Positions 43,168 through 51,938 of a DNA stretch of 64,000 nt are shown piece after piece. Numbering within the stretch: position 1 is the stretch's first letter; each line of letters begins with the position of its first letter. A model generated the notes under the pieces. It was not told the DNA's origin. It saw only the letters and a list, made by a program, of their open reading frames with translations, and did no database searches. The position numbers and the translations under genes are program-made. Source of the stretch: Bradyrhizobium manausense (GTDB taxonomy: Bacteria; Pseudomonadota; Alphaproteobacteria; Rhizobiales; Xanthobacteraceae); NCBI RefSeq assembly GCF_018131105.1, contig NZ_JAFCJI010000002.1:496001-560000 (forward strand). Reading direction: 5' to 3'.

Positions 43168-43179
43168 TGTGACGTCACA
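43168..43179. promoter_or_regulatory. TGTGACGTCACA palindrome upstream of the glycosyltransferase
   Basis: A perfect 12-bp palindrome 64 bp upstream of the ATG at 43104, sharing TGTGAC with the repeat at 41230-41256. The arms resemble CRP half-sites but the 2-bp spacing is wrong for CRP. Confidence 0.45.
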
Positions 43180-43377
43180 GAAGTGTCGGCCCGCTGTTTT
43201 GTTCGTTAACGCGTCCGCCCGGCCACGAAACTGTCATGAAACAATTCTTGCCGCGACGAAACCGTTTTCGGTTTTCCGCGCAAATGTCCCGAAACTTATT
43301 TCCGTTAGTCATTTAGGCAACGGAGCACCGCAACGGTGCCGCGGTGGCCAAGAACACCGAGCAAACAGGGGCGATCA

Positions 43378-44073
43378 ATGTTCAATCTGGACACGTTGAA
43401 GACGTATTCGCGCGCCGTTGCCGTCAGTGCAGTGGCAATCACCGCAATCGCATTTGCCGGCCCGGCCAAAGCCGCGCCCGTACAGCTGTTTCCATTCTTC
43501 CAGCCGCTGCCGACGATGACCGCGCCGCAGCCGTACCAGCCCTATCAGGCGCCGACCTACCAGACCGCGCCGTCAGATGATCAGGACGCGGTCGAGACGC
43601 CCGCGCGCTTCCGTCGCCAGACCGTCAGCTACTCAACACGTGAAGCCCCGGGCACCATCATCATCGATACGCCCAACACTTATCTCTATTACGTGCTCGG
43701 CAACGGCCAGGCGATCCGCTACGGTATCGGCGTCGGCCGCGACGGATTCACCTGGTCGGGCACGCAGTCGGTGACCAAGAAGGCCGAGTGGCCGGATTGG
43801 ACGCCGCCGCCGGAAATGATTCAGCGCCAGCCTTATCTGCCGCGCCACATGGCCGGTGGCCCCGGCAACCCGCTCGGCGCACGCGCCATGTATCTCGGCG
43901 GCACGGTCTACCGCATCCACGGCACCAACGCTCCTGATACGATCGGCAAGCACGTCTCGTCCGGCTGCATCCGCCTGACCAACGACGACGTCACCGACCT
44001 CTATTCCCGCGTCAACGTCGGCACCAAGGTGATCGTGCTGCCGATGTCGGAGCGGAGAGCCGAGCTTCGCTGA
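43378..44073 (+). CDS. L,D-transpeptidase (YkuD domain)
   Basis: A 231-residue exported enzyme with a signal peptide (AVAVSAVAITAIAFAGPAKA, cleaved about residue 32), a Pro/Tyr/Gln-rich linker (40-75), and a YkuD domain. His181 in RIHGTNAP and Cys197 in HVSSGCIRL are the catalytic residues. Such enzymes form 3-3 peptidoglycan cross-links or attach proteins to the wall. The ATG at 43378 follows an AGGGG site. A strong terminator follows the gene at 44101-44135. Confidence 0.94.
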   Translation: MFNLDTLKTYSRAVAVSAVAITAIAFAGPAKAAPVQLFPFFQPLPTMTAPQPYQPYQAPTYQTAPSDDQDAVETPARFRRQTVSYSTREAPGTIIIDTPNTYLYYVLGNGQAIRYGIGVGRDGFTWSGTQSVTKKAEWPDWTPPPEMIQRQPYLPRHMAGGPGNPLGARAMYLGGTVYRIHGTNAPDTIGKHVSSGCIRLTNDDVTDLYSRVNVGTKVIVLPMSERRAELR

Positions 44074-44100
44074 CGCCAGGCGACAGGACATCGTGACGCA

Positions 44101-44135
44101 AACGGCCCCGGAACCGACCGGGGCCGTTTTCGTTT
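44101..44135 (+). terminator. Rho-independent terminator of the L,D-transpeptidase gene
   Basis: AACGGCCCC and GGGGCCGTT form a GC-rich stem around GGAACCGACC, followed directly by TTTTCGTTT. Confidence 0.9.
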
Positions 44136-44176
44136 GCAACGAGCACGCCAAATCATCTTCTCCTGTGGAGGCGCAG

Positions 44177-44593
44177 ATGCAACGACGCCTGCAGACGCCG
44201 CCCGCTCCATGGCTGCGCCCGATCGCCGCTGCGGGAGCATTGACGCTGCTCCTCTCCGCGCCTTCCTCGCACGCGCAGCAGCCGGCGACCGGCGATGCAG
44301 CGCAGCAGGCCTTCAACAATTCCTGCCGCACCTGCCATTCGGTGAAAGAGGGCGACAACCGCCTCGGTCCCAACCTGAACAAGATCGTCGGACGCAAGGC
44401 AGGTTCGCTACCGAACTACAACTACTCTTCGTCGATGAAGGACGCCGGCTTCGTCTGGGACCAGGACAAGCTCACCCGCTTCATGATCAAGCCGGACGAG
44501 GTCGTCTCGGGCAACAAGATGCAGCCCTATGGCGGCGTGTCGGCGGAGGAAGCGGGCAAGATCGTTGCCTATCTGCAAGCGGCGTCGCAGTAG
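44177..44593 (+). CDS. Class I cytochrome c
   Basis: A 138-residue exported monohaem cytochrome. The signal peptide ends near SSHAQQ (35). The haem site is Cys50-Arg-Thr-Cys53-His54 and the distal ligand is Met115 in GNKMQPYGG. RLGPNLNKIVGRKAG and the C-terminal KIVAYL helix match cytochrome c2/c550-type proteins. It transfers electrons in the periplasm. The ATG at 44177 has GGAGG; the longer GTG frame from 44093 overlaps the terminator and is rejected. Confidence 0.94.
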   Translation: MQRRLQTPPAPWLRPIAAAGALTLLLSAPSSHAQQPATGDAAQQAFNNSCRTCHSVKEGDNRLGPNLNKIVGRKAGSLPNYNYSSSMKDAGFVWDQDKLTRFMIKPDEVVSGNKMQPYGGVSAEEAGKIVAYLQAASQ

Positions 44594-44658
44594 CGGCTCA
44601 AAAGCGAGCCAACCGAGGCTGAGACCAGGACCGTCTTCGATCTGCGCCGATGATCTGC

Positions 44659-44931
44659 CTATGCCCGCCCGGCGCGTCGCCGCCCCGAGATCAGCCGCAG
44701 CCACGCAGCCGAATGAAACGCGCTCATCAGCAGATACATCGGCACCATCCCGCCCAGCGACAGTCCGTGCCCGCCGGCGCAGAGCATGTCCGCCGGGCCG
44801 CCGCTGAGCATGGCCGTCAGCACGGCCATGATCGCAAAGGTTGGCGTGGCCGCAAGACCCAGCCATCGGGCAAGGTGAAATGCGGCCTCGCTGCCGTCCC
44901 GGCTGGCGCCGGCGGGATGGACGTCGCTCAC
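44659..44931 (-). CDS. Small two-helix membrane protein coupled to DUF899 gene
   Basis: A 90-residue protein starting at a GTG that overlaps the DUF899 stop in a GTGA. It has two hydrophobic helices (about 22-42 and 58-80), an intervening Gly/Ala-rich loop with HGLSLGGMVPMYLLMS, and a basic tail RRRAGRA. I do not recognise the family by name. The coupling shows it works with the DUF899 protein, perhaps at the membrane. Confidence 0.8.
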   Translation of the reverse strand: MSDVHPAGASRDGSEAAFHLARWLGLAATPTFAIMAVLTAMLSGGPADMLCAGGHGLSLGGMVPMYLLMSAFHSAAWLRLISGRRRAGRA

Positions 44932-45713
44932 TGCGCGCCCTTGGCGCGAAGCGCGATCTCGCCGGCGTCCGACACCTCGACCCACTTCTTGTCGGGCGCG
45001 CTGCCTTCCTCGTAGCTGTCGTTCCAGTTCCACCATTTGTAGGTCGGCGTCTGCGGATAGCCTGATGGCGAGTCCTCCCACACCTCCTGGCGGCCGAGCG
45101 GGGTGATGTCGAGATAGTTCCAGGTGCCGCCCATCTGCTCGTCGCCGCGGCTCTTGACCAGATAGGTGCGGAAGATGCGTGAGCCGTCGCGGTAGAACAC
45201 GTTGGTCCCGTGCCACTCGCCGACACCGAAATCGGCATCGAAACTGTCGGTGATGGTGACCCACGGGATGTCCCAGCCCATCCGCTTCTTCAGCCGCGCG
45301 ATATCCGCCTGCGGCGCGCGCGAGGCGAACACCAGCGTGGTATCGCGGGCGTTCAAATGCGAGACATCGGCGACCTGGTCGGCCACCATGGAGCAGCCGC
45401 GGCAGGCATGATCGGGCCAGCCGAACACGCCGGGCTCGAAGAAGGCCCGGTACAGGATCAGCTGGCGCCGGCCCTGGAACAGATCGAGCAGACTGGCCTT
45501 GCCCGAGGGCACGTCGAATGCGTAGGTTTTGTCCACTTCCATCCACGGCATGCGCCGGCGTTCGGCGGCGAGTGCATCGCGGGCGCGGGTATGCGCCTTT
45601 TCCTTCACGAGCAGTTGCTGACGGGCTGCCTCCCAGTCCTGCGGCGACACCACCGGCGGTGTCTGCATGGCGGTCTGTCCGTTAGTCCCTGCCTTGTCTG
45701 TTGACGTCATCAT
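44928..45713 (-). CDS. DUF899 thioredoxin-like protein
   Basis: A 261-residue DUF899 protein, a family with a thioredoxin-like fold and no defined activity. The hallmark WPDHACRGCSMVADQV (near residue 101) carries the CRGC pair in the position of a redox site. MEVDKTYAFDVPSGKASLLDLF and GGTWNYLDITPLGRQE are also typical. A second ATG one codon in is equally possible as start. It is divergent from an HTH/TPR-like regulator, with a palindrome in the 144-bp spacer. Confidence 0.9.
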   Translation of the reverse strand: MMTSTDKAGTNGQTAMQTPPVVSPQDWEAARQQLLVKEKAHTRARDALAAERRRMPWMEVDKTYAFDVPSGKASLLDLFQGRRQLILYRAFFEPGVFGWPDHACRGCSMVADQVADVSHLNARDTTLVFASRAPQADIARLKKRMGWDIPWVTITDSFDADFGVGEWHGTNVFYRDGSRIFRTYLVKSRGDEQMGGTWNYLDITPLGRQEVWEDSPSGYPQTPTYKWWNWNDSYEEGSAPDKKWVEVSDAGEIALRAKGAQ

Positions 45714-45745
45714 GGTTCTCCAAATCTCTTGCCTGGACGATCACT

Positions 45746-45764
45746 CCGCGTCTCGCAGACGCGG
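45746..45764. promoter_or_regulatory. Candidate operator between DUF899 gene and its regulator
   Basis: CCGCGTCT-CGC-AGACGCGG is a perfect inverted repeat with 8-bp arms, 33 bp upstream of the DUF899 gene and 93 bp upstream of the regulator gene. Confidence 0.55.
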
Positions 45765-45857
45765 AACCGTTCGCCCCTCGCCGCACGTCGTCGGCCGTCA
45801 ACGATTTCTGGCACCAAGCGGTTGCGCAGTGGGAGTAACAAGTGTGGCGGGATTTTC

Positions 45858-47078
45858 ATGGAGTCGCTGATCACGGCCGCCGCACGCGCGCTCGAAGCCG
45901 GCGATCCGCTCGGCGCGCTGAACCGCGTCGCGTTGCGCAACGATGCGCCCTCGCTGGCGCTGCGCGGCATCGCGATGGCGCAGCTCGGCGATCTCGCGAA
46001 AGCCAAGACGCTGCTGCGCAGTGCCGCCCGCGCCTTCGGTCCGCGGGAAGCGGTGGCGCGGGCCAGATGCGTGGTCGCCGAGGCCGAGATCGCGCTGGTC
46101 TCGCGCGACCTGAGCTGGCCGGCCAAGTCGCTTGCAGCCGCACGGGCAACGCTCGCAAGCCATGGCGATCTCGCCAACGCCGCCTATGCGGGCCATATCG
46201 AGGCGCGCCGTCTGCTGCTGCTCGGACGCATCGACGAGGCCGAGCGCACGCTGGCCGCGATCAGCGCTGTCCCGCTGGCGCCTGCATCCCTGGTCGTTCG
46301 CGATCTCGTGGTCGCAGGCATCGCCATCAGGCGGCTGAAAACCAGGGATGCGCGCGCGGCACTCGATCGCGCCGGCAAGGCTGCGCTGCAGGCGAGAATC
46401 CCGGCGCTCGTGGCCGAGGTCGACAGCGCGAACCTCATCCTCAACACGCCGGCCGCCCGGCTGATCGCGCGCGGCAGCGAGCACCCGCTGCTGCTCGGCG
46501 AGGTCGAACGACTGGCGACCTCGACCGCGCTCGTCGTCGACACCTTCCATCACGTCGTGCGCCGGCAAGGCACGGCCGTATCGCTAGGAACGCGGCCGGT
46601 GCTGTTCGCACTCGCCCGCCTGCTGGCGCAGGCATGGCCCGCGGATGTCTCGCGCGAGGCGCTGATCTCCGGTGCGTTCCAGGCCAGGCACGTCGACGAA
46701 TCCCATCGCGCGCGGTTGCGCGTCGAGATCGGGCGGCTGCGCACCCAGCTCAAACCGCTGGCCGAGATCAGCGCCACCAGGCAGGGTTTTGAGCTGGCAC
46801 CACGGAAGACGCGCGACGTCATCGTGCTGGCGCGCCCGGTCGAGGAAAAGCACGCCGCCGTCCTCGCGATTCTTGCCGACGGCGAGCCGTGGTCGAGCTC
46901 GGCACTCGCACTCGCGCTTCAAATGAGCGCGCGCTCGGTGCAGCGGGCCCTCGAAGAGCTGGCGCGATCGAACAAGGTGCAATCGTTTGGACACGGTCGG
47001 GCGCGGCGCTGGATGACCCCGCCTGTGCCCGGTTTCCCGACAGGCTTGTTACTCCCCGGACCGCTGCTAAAGGCTTAG
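45858..47078 (+). CDS. HTH regulator with TPR-like N-terminal domain, partner of DUF899
   Basis: A 406-residue protein. The first 200 residues are Ala-rich helical hairpins (MAQLGDLAKAKTLLRSAARAF; LLGRIDEAERTLAAISAV) that look like TPR repeats. A winged-helix type region with RPVLFALARLLAQAWPADVSREAL and RLRVEIGRLRTQLKPLAEI follows (about 245-315), resembling transcriptional-regulator C-termini, and a final helix-turn-helix SSALALALQMSARSVQRAL with ELARSNKVQ. The ATG at 45858 is preferred because 43 upstream codons are Arg-rich noise. It probably regulates the divergent DUF899 gene; the signal is unknown. Confidence 0.82.
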   Translation: MESLITAAARALEAGDPLGALNRVALRNDAPSLALRGIAMAQLGDLAKAKTLLRSAARAFGPREAVARARCVVAEAEIALVSRDLSWPAKSLAAARATLASHGDLANAAYAGHIEARRLLLLGRIDEAERTLAAISAVPLAPASLVVRDLVVAGIAIRRLKTRDARAALDRAGKAALQARIPALVAEVDSANLILNTPAARLIARGSEHPLLLGEVERLATSTALVVDTFHHVVRRQGTAVSLGTRPVLFALARLLAQAWPADVSREALISGAFQARHVDESHRARLRVEIGRLRTQLKPLAEISATRQGFELAPRKTRDVIVLARPVEEKHAAVLAILADGEPWSSSALALALQMSARSVQRALEELARSNKVQSFGHGRARRWMTPPVPGFPTGLLLPGPLLKA

Positions 47079-47084
47079 GCTAAG

Positions 47085-47129
47085 GCATGATCCGGAAAAG
47101 CGTGCAGCGGTTTTCCGACAAGATCATGC
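47085..47129. repeat. Palindromic intergenic repeat, family G
   Basis: GCATGATCCGGAAAA and its mirrored GGTTTTCCG-ACAA-GATCATGC. This element is a familiar motif between genes in Bradyrhizobium and relatives (from memory). One copy in this window, 7 bp after the HTH gene stop. Confidence 0.8.
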
Positions 47130-47164
47130 GCAAACGATAAAGCCGCATCACAGGGATCGAGCAG

Positions 47165-47803
47165 ATGAAGCGTTCCGCCGCAGAGATCGTCAGGGAATAC
47201 GGACCCTTTCCGGGCGTCGAGGCCGTGCATGGCGTCAGCTATGACGGCGCCCAGGTCTGGTTCGCGTCCGGCGACAAATTGAGTGCGGTCGATCCTGATA
47301 GCGGCAAGGTCGCGCGCTCGCTCGATATCGCCGCGCATGCCGGAACGGCATTCGACGGCCGCCATTTGTTCCAGATCGCGGAGGATCGCATCCAGAAGAT
47401 CGACGCTGCCAGCGGTGCGATCGTCAGCACGATCCCCGCGCCCGGCGGCGGGGGCGATTCCGGATTGGCCTGGGCCGAGGGCTCGCTCTGGGTCGGGCAA
47501 TATCGCGAGCGCAAGATCCATCAGGTCGATCCCGACACCGGACGGATTCTCCGCACCATCGAGAGCAAGCGCTTCGTGACGGGAGTGACCTGGGTTGACG
47601 GCGAGCTCTGGCATGGCACCTGGGAAGGCGATGACAGCGACATCAGGCGGATCGATCCTGAGACGGGCAAGGTGCTCGAGCAGCTCGATATGCCCGCCGG
47701 GACGATGGTTTCGGGGCTGGAATCCGACGGCGGCGACCGCCTGTTCTGCGGCGGCGGCGCCAGCGGCAAGGTGAGAGCGGTCCGCCGTCCCAAACGCAGC
47801 TAG
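47165..47803 (+). CDS. Beta-propeller (glutamine cyclotransferase-like) protein
   Basis: A 212-residue protein built of short beta-propeller-type repeats: VSYDGAQVWFASGDKLSAVD, AFDGRHLFQIAEDRIQKID, AWAEGSLWVGQYRERKIHQVD and VTWVDGELWHGTWEGDDSDI. The nearest annotated groups are glutamine cyclotransferase-like and SMP-30-like proteins, but catalytic residues cannot be assigned and there is no signal peptide, so cyclotransferase activity is doubtful. It is shorter than bona fide cyclotransferases. Confidence 0.72.
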   Translation: MKRSAAEIVREYGPFPGVEAVHGVSYDGAQVWFASGDKLSAVDPDSGKVARSLDIAAHAGTAFDGRHLFQIAEDRIQKIDAASGAIVSTIPAPGGGGDSGLAWAEGSLWVGQYRERKIHQVDPDTGRILRTIESKRFVTGVTWVDGELWHGTWEGDDSDIRRIDPETGKVLEQLDMPAGTMVSGLESDGGDRLFCGGGASGKVRAVRRPKRS

Positions 47804-47942
47804 GAGCGTTAACTGCCTGAATGGACGGACACGCCGCGGCCGCGTCCGTTAACCCGTTTGCCGCAATTCCACCCCACCGGTGCGCTCTAGCGCCGTGCTC
47901 GCCTGCCCTGTAAAATCCTCCTCTGGGCGGCTTGGGGGATCG

Positions 47943-49511
47943 ATGCGTCTGACGTTGAACTTGAAGACTGTGCTGATCGCCGTTGCGGTGCTGGCGGCGT
48001 CGTTTTTCATCAGCCTGAAGGCGATGGACCTGCTGTCGCCGCGCGCGACCAATTCGGCGCCTCCGGTCGCACAACTGCCGCCGCTGCCGCCGGTATCCAA
48101 GAGCTCGATCGTGGTAGCGCCGGTGGCGATCGCATTGTCGGCGATCCGCGAGCAGGCCGAGAAGGCCTCGCCGCACAATTTCGCCGGCAAGGCCGAGAAC
48201 CCGATCTCGCAGATCCTGCAGGACGCCGATATCGGCTGGACCGCCGTCCGCGGACCGATGTCGGCCACCGGCGACAAGGACGTGCTGACCCTGTCGACGC
48301 CGATCACCGGCAAGCTCAACGTGACGGGCTCGCTGTCGGCGAAAGCCACCGGCGCGCTCGGCGATGCCTTGGGCAGCGTGCTCGGCGGCGACGCGGCGAA
48401 ACGGATCGGCGCGGTCAACATCAAGAATTTGAACGCCAGCGCGGAAATCAAGGGCAGCGTCGTCGTCACCTCGCGTCCGAAGCTTGCGGCCGCCTGGCAT
48501 CTCGAGCCCAATCTCGGCGCGCAGGTCAATCTCGGCGACACCAACCTCAACGTCGCCGGCGCGAAGGTCAACGTGCCGGCACAGGTCAAGCCGCTGATCG
48601 ACAAGACCGTCGGCGATCAGCTCAACGTCGTCTCCGAGCGCATCCGCAACGACCCCAGCCTGCGCGAGAACGCGAAGGTGCAATGGGCCAAGGCCTGCCG
48701 CTCGATCCCGCTGCAGGGCAGCGGTTCCTCGGCCGCGCTGCCGCCGCTGTGGCTCGAGATGAAGCCGACCCGCGCCATCGCGGCACAGCCGCGCGTCGAC
48801 GCGCAGAACGTGACCTTGCTGCTCGGCTTGGAGGCCGAGACGCGCGTGACGTCGACGCAGACCAAGCCGGACTGCCCGTTCCCCGACAAGATCTCGATCG
48901 TGCCGCCGACCGGCACCGGCGTGAACATCGGCGTTCCCATCGACGTGCCCTTCACCGAGATCAACAAGTTGATCGCAGCACAGATGGTCGGCCACACCTA
49001 TCCCGAGGACGGCTCCGGTCCGGTCGAGGTCACCGTGAAGAGCGTCAACGTCGTCCCGTCGGGCGAGCGGCTCCTGATCTCGCTGCTGGTCCGCGCCAAG
49101 GAGAAGAAGAGCTGGCTCGGGCTCGGCGCCGAGGCGACAGTGCACATCTGGGGCCGGCCGATGCTCGACCAGGCGCAGCAGACGCTTCGGCTCGCCGACA
49201 TCCAGCTCGCGGTGGAATCCGAGGCGGCCTTTGGTCTGCTCGGCGCCGCCGCCCGCGCGGTGGTGCCGCAGATGCAGCAGGCGCTGGTGCAGAAGGCGAC
49301 GCTCGATTTGAAGCCGATCGCCGCCAACGCGCGCGAGAAGATCGCGGGCGTCATCGCCGACTTCCAGAAGAGCGAGGACGGCGTCAAGGTCGAGGCCAAT
49401 ATCAGCAGCCTCACGCTGGCCGACATCGCCTTCGATTCCAAGACGCTGCGCGTGGTCGCGGAAGCCGGCGGAACGCTGAACGTGTCCGTGACCAAGCTGT
49501 CGGGAATGTAG
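47943..49511 (+). CDS. DUF4403 family membrane-anchored protein
   Basis: A 522-residue protein with an N-terminal anchor (VLIAVAVLAASFFISLKAM, about 10-28) and a large periplasmic beta-rich domain of the DUF4403 family. The family is suggested to contain a duplicated lipid-binding-like domain. Repeated segments such as VNIKNLNASAEIKGSVVV and KSVNVVPSGERLLISLLVR hint at internal duplication. The ATG at 47943 has a GGGGGAT site; the frame extends 21 codons further upstream without support. Confidence 0.85.
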   Translation: MRLTLNLKTVLIAVAVLAASFFISLKAMDLLSPRATNSAPPVAQLPPLPPVSKSSIVVAPVAIALSAIREQAEKASPHNFAGKAENPISQILQDADIGWTAVRGPMSATGDKDVLTLSTPITGKLNVTGSLSAKATGALGDALGSVLGGDAAKRIGAVNIKNLNASAEIKGSVVVTSRPKLAAAWHLEPNLGAQVNLGDTNLNVAGAKVNVPAQVKPLIDKTVGDQLNVVSERIRNDPSLRENAKVQWAKACRSIPLQGSGSSAALPPLWLEMKPTRAIAAQPRVDAQNVTLLLGLEAETRVTSTQTKPDCPFPDKISIVPPTGTGVNIGVPIDVPFTEINKLIAAQMVGHTYPEDGSGPVEVTVKSVNVVPSGERLLISLLVRAKEKKSWLGLGAEATVHIWGRPMLDQAQQTLRLADIQLAVESEAAFGLLGAAARAVVPQMQQALVQKATLDLKPIAANAREKIAGVIADFQKSEDGVKVEANISSLTLADIAFDSKTLRVVAEAGGTLNVSVTKLSGM

Positions 49512-49640
49512 CACGCTTTCATGCACGGTATCCGCGCTGCCGCTTGTCGCTTGCCCCGCTGGCATTCTCGTCGGAGGGTGCTAAGCTGATCGTCGCAACC
49601 TCGAACGAGGTGCTGACAATAGGGGACACGCGAGGACAAC

Positions 49641-50750
49641 ATGGAAGCCGGCATGGTCACGCCTGCGCCGGCATTGGTGCGCTTTTCCGGCATTCAGAAG
49701 ACCTATGATGGCGAGCACCTCGTGGTGAAGAACCTCGATCTCGACATCAAAAAGGGCGAGTTCATCACCCTGCTCGGCCCGTCGGGCTCGGGCAAGACGA
49801 CCACGCTGATGATGCTGGCCGGATTCGAGGTCCCGACCCAGGGCGAAATCTACCTCGCGGACCGCCCGATCAAGAACATGCCGCCACACAAGCGCGACAT
49901 CGGCATGGTGTTCCAGAACTACGCCCTGTTCCCGCACCTGACGATCGAGGAGAACGTCGCCTTCCCGCTGTCCGTCCGCAAGACGAACAAGGCGGAAACG
50001 CAAGCGCGCGTCAAGGCGGCGCTGCGGATGATCAAGATGGAAACAATGGCGCAGCGGCGGCCCGGGCAGCTCTCGGGCGGTCAGCAGCAACGCGTGGCGC
50101 TGGCCCGCGCGCTGGTCTTCAATCCGCAGCTCGTGCTGATGGACGAGCCGCTCGGCGCCCTCGACAAGCGCCTGCGCGAGCAGATGCAGCTTGAGATCAA
50201 GCAGCTGCACGAGTCGATGGGGATCACCGTCGTCTACGTCACCCACGACCAGAGCGAAGCGCTCACCATGTCGGACCGCATCGCCGTGTTCAACGACGGC
50301 ATCGTGCAGCAGATCGACAGGCCCGACGCGCTCTACGAGCATCCGGTCAACAGCTTCGTTGCCAACTTCGTCGGCGAGAACAACGTGCTTGATGGCACCG
50401 TCGAGACGATCGACAAGGATTATTGCCGCGTCGCTTTGGCGGCCGGCGGCACCGTCATGGCCCGCGCGATCAACGTATCAGGCGCGGGCGCAGCGACCGC
50501 GCTGTCGGTGCGGCCCGAGCGGATCGCGATCGTCCCTGACGGTGCCTCCAGCGACGGACCGAACCGGCTGCCGGCCAGGGTGCAGAACACCATCTATCTC
50601 GGCGACCACGCGCTGGCCGTGCTCGATGTCGGAGGGAATGCCGAGTTCATGGTCAAGCTTCAGCCGGGGGCGCATGACAGCCTGAGCCCTGGCGAAAGCG
50701 TCTTCGTCACCTTCCGCCCCGAGGACTGCCTCGCCCTCGATCCCGTCTGA
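49641..50750 (+). CDS. Polyamine-type ABC importer, ATPase subunit
   Basis: A 369-residue PotA-like ATPase. Walker A is LLGPSGSGKTTTLMML, the Q-loop is MVFQNYALFPHLTI, the signature is LSGGQQQRVALARAL, Walker B is QLVLMDEPLGALD, and the H-loop is VTHDQSEAL. A C-terminal TOBE domain (about 280-365) follows. It opens a four-gene importer operon with a periplasmic binding protein and two permeases. Substrates of such systems are spermidine, putrescine, opines or related cations. Confidence 0.94.
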   Translation: MEAGMVTPAPALVRFSGIQKTYDGEHLVVKNLDLDIKKGEFITLLGPSGSGKTTTLMMLAGFEVPTQGEIYLADRPIKNMPPHKRDIGMVFQNYALFPHLTIEENVAFPLSVRKTNKAETQARVKAALRMIKMETMAQRRPGQLSGGQQQRVALARALVFNPQLVLMDEPLGALDKRLREQMQLEIKQLHESMGITVVYVTHDQSEALTMSDRIAVFNDGIVQQIDRPDALYEHPVNSFVANFVGENNVLDGTVETIDKDYCRVALAAGGTVMARAINVSGAGAATALSVRPERIAIVPDGASSDGPNRLPARVQNTIYLGDHALAVLDVGGNAEFMVKLQPGAHDSLSPGESVFVTFRPEDCLALDPV

Positions 50751-50799
50751 TCCAACAATCGACTTCAACCGCAACGCATATGAAGAAGGAAGAAAGACC

Positions 50800-51858
50800 A
50801 TGCTGAAGCGCAAGACTGGCAAGATCGCTCTGGGTTTCGTCGCGGCATTCACCGCCAGCGCGGCACTGGCCACGGTCGCCCACGCGCGTGACCTCACCGT
50901 CGTGTCATGGGGCGGCGCATATCAGGACGCCCAGAAGAAAGCCTATTTCGAGCCGTTCAAAAAAACATCGGGCGTCGCCATGAACGACGAGTCCTGGGAC
51001 GGCGGCGTCGGCGTGTTGCGCGCCAAGGTGCAGGGTGGCGCTGCCACCTGGGACCTCGTCCAGGTCGAGAGCGACGAGCTCGCGGTCGGTTGCGAGGAAG
51101 GCCTGTACGAGAAGCTGGATTATTCCAAGATCGGCGGCGAAGCGGCCTACATCCAGCCGGCGGTCAATCCCTGCGGCGTCGGCGCCATCCTCTATGATTT
51201 TGTGCTCGGCTACGACAAGGACAAGCTGAAGGACGCGCCCAAGGGCTGGGCCGATTTCTTCGACACCAAGAAGGTTCCGGGCAAGCGCGGCCTGCGCCAG
51301 GGCCCGAAGACCACGCTGGAGATTGCGCTGATGGCCGACGGCGTCGCGCCGAAGGACGTCTACAAGGTGCTGGCGACAGACGAAGGCGTCGAGCGCGCGT
51401 TCAAGAAGCTCGACACCATCAAGAACGACATCGTCTGGTGGAAGGCCGGCGCGCAGCCGCCGCAACTGCTCGCCTCAGGCGAGGTGGCGATGACCTCGGT
51501 CTACAATGGCCGCATCGACAGCGCGAACAAGAACGAGAAGAAGAACTTTGGCATCGTGTGGGACGGCGCTCTCTTCACCCTCGACAGCTGGGTCATCCTG
51601 AAGGGCAGCCCGAACAAGGACGCCGCCTACAAGTTCCTGGACTTCGCCGGCAAGGCGGACAACCAGTCGAAATTGTCGGAGAACATCGCCTACGGCACCT
51701 CGAACAAGGACGCAGCCGGCAAGCTGCAGCCCGCCGTCCTGAAGGACCTGCCGACAGCGCCTGACAACATCAAGAACGCGATCGAGATCAACGTTGCCTT
51801 CTGGCTCGAGAACATCGATCGCCTGACCGAGCGCTTCAACAAATGGGCCGCGAAGTAA
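50800..51858 (+). CDS. Polyamine-type ABC importer, periplasmic binding protein
   Basis: A 352-residue PotD/PotF-like binding protein with a signal peptide ending at VAHARD (about 29). The mature start DLTVVSWGGAYQDAQKKAYFEP and PGKRGLRQGPKTTLEIALMADG are typical of the opine/spermidine group, and Trp in YNGRIDSANKNEKKNFGIVWDG may line the ligand pocket. It lies 49 bp after the ATPase gene. A stem-loop follows it at 51882-51914, which could keep its mRNA more abundant than that of the permeases. Confidence 0.93.
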   Translation: MLKRKTGKIALGFVAAFTASAALATVAHARDLTVVSWGGAYQDAQKKAYFEPFKKTSGVAMNDESWDGGVGVLRAKVQGGAATWDLVQVESDELAVGCEEGLYEKLDYSKIGGEAAYIQPAVNPCGVGAILYDFVLGYDKDKLKDAPKGWADFFDTKKVPGKRGLRQGPKTTLEIALMADGVAPKDVYKVLATDEGVERAFKKLDTIKNDIVWWKAGAQPPQLLASGEVAMTSVYNGRIDSANKNEKKNFGIVWDGALFTLDSWVILKGSPNKDAAYKFLDFAGKADNQSKLSENIAYGTSNKDAAGKLQPAVLKDLPTAPDNIKNAIEINVAFWLENIDRLTERFNKWAAK

Positions 51859-51881
51859 CGCGCGACTGCACCGGGATACGA

Positions 51882-51914
51882 CGCAGGCGGGGGGAACCAA
51901 CCTCCTCGCCTGCG
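51882..51914 (+). terminator. Stem-loop between binding-protein and permease genes
   Basis: CGCAGGCGGGGGG and CCTCCTCGCCTGCG pair over about 13 bp around AACCAA. There is no long T-run, so partial attenuation or mRNA protection is more likely than full termination. Confidence 0.6.
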
Positions 51915-51938
51915 CCTCTTGCCTGAAGTGATCACCCC

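Noticed and set aside
43231..43248. Possible PHO box (CTGTCAT followed by GAAA and CAATTCT)
   Set aside because: Only the first half-site matches; the second is too degenerate to claim PhoB control.
47643..49565. A 640-codon minus-strand frame opposite the DUF4403 gene
   Set aside because: Antisense artefact of codon bias; the plus-strand DUF4403 protein has an anchor, a ribosome site and family features.
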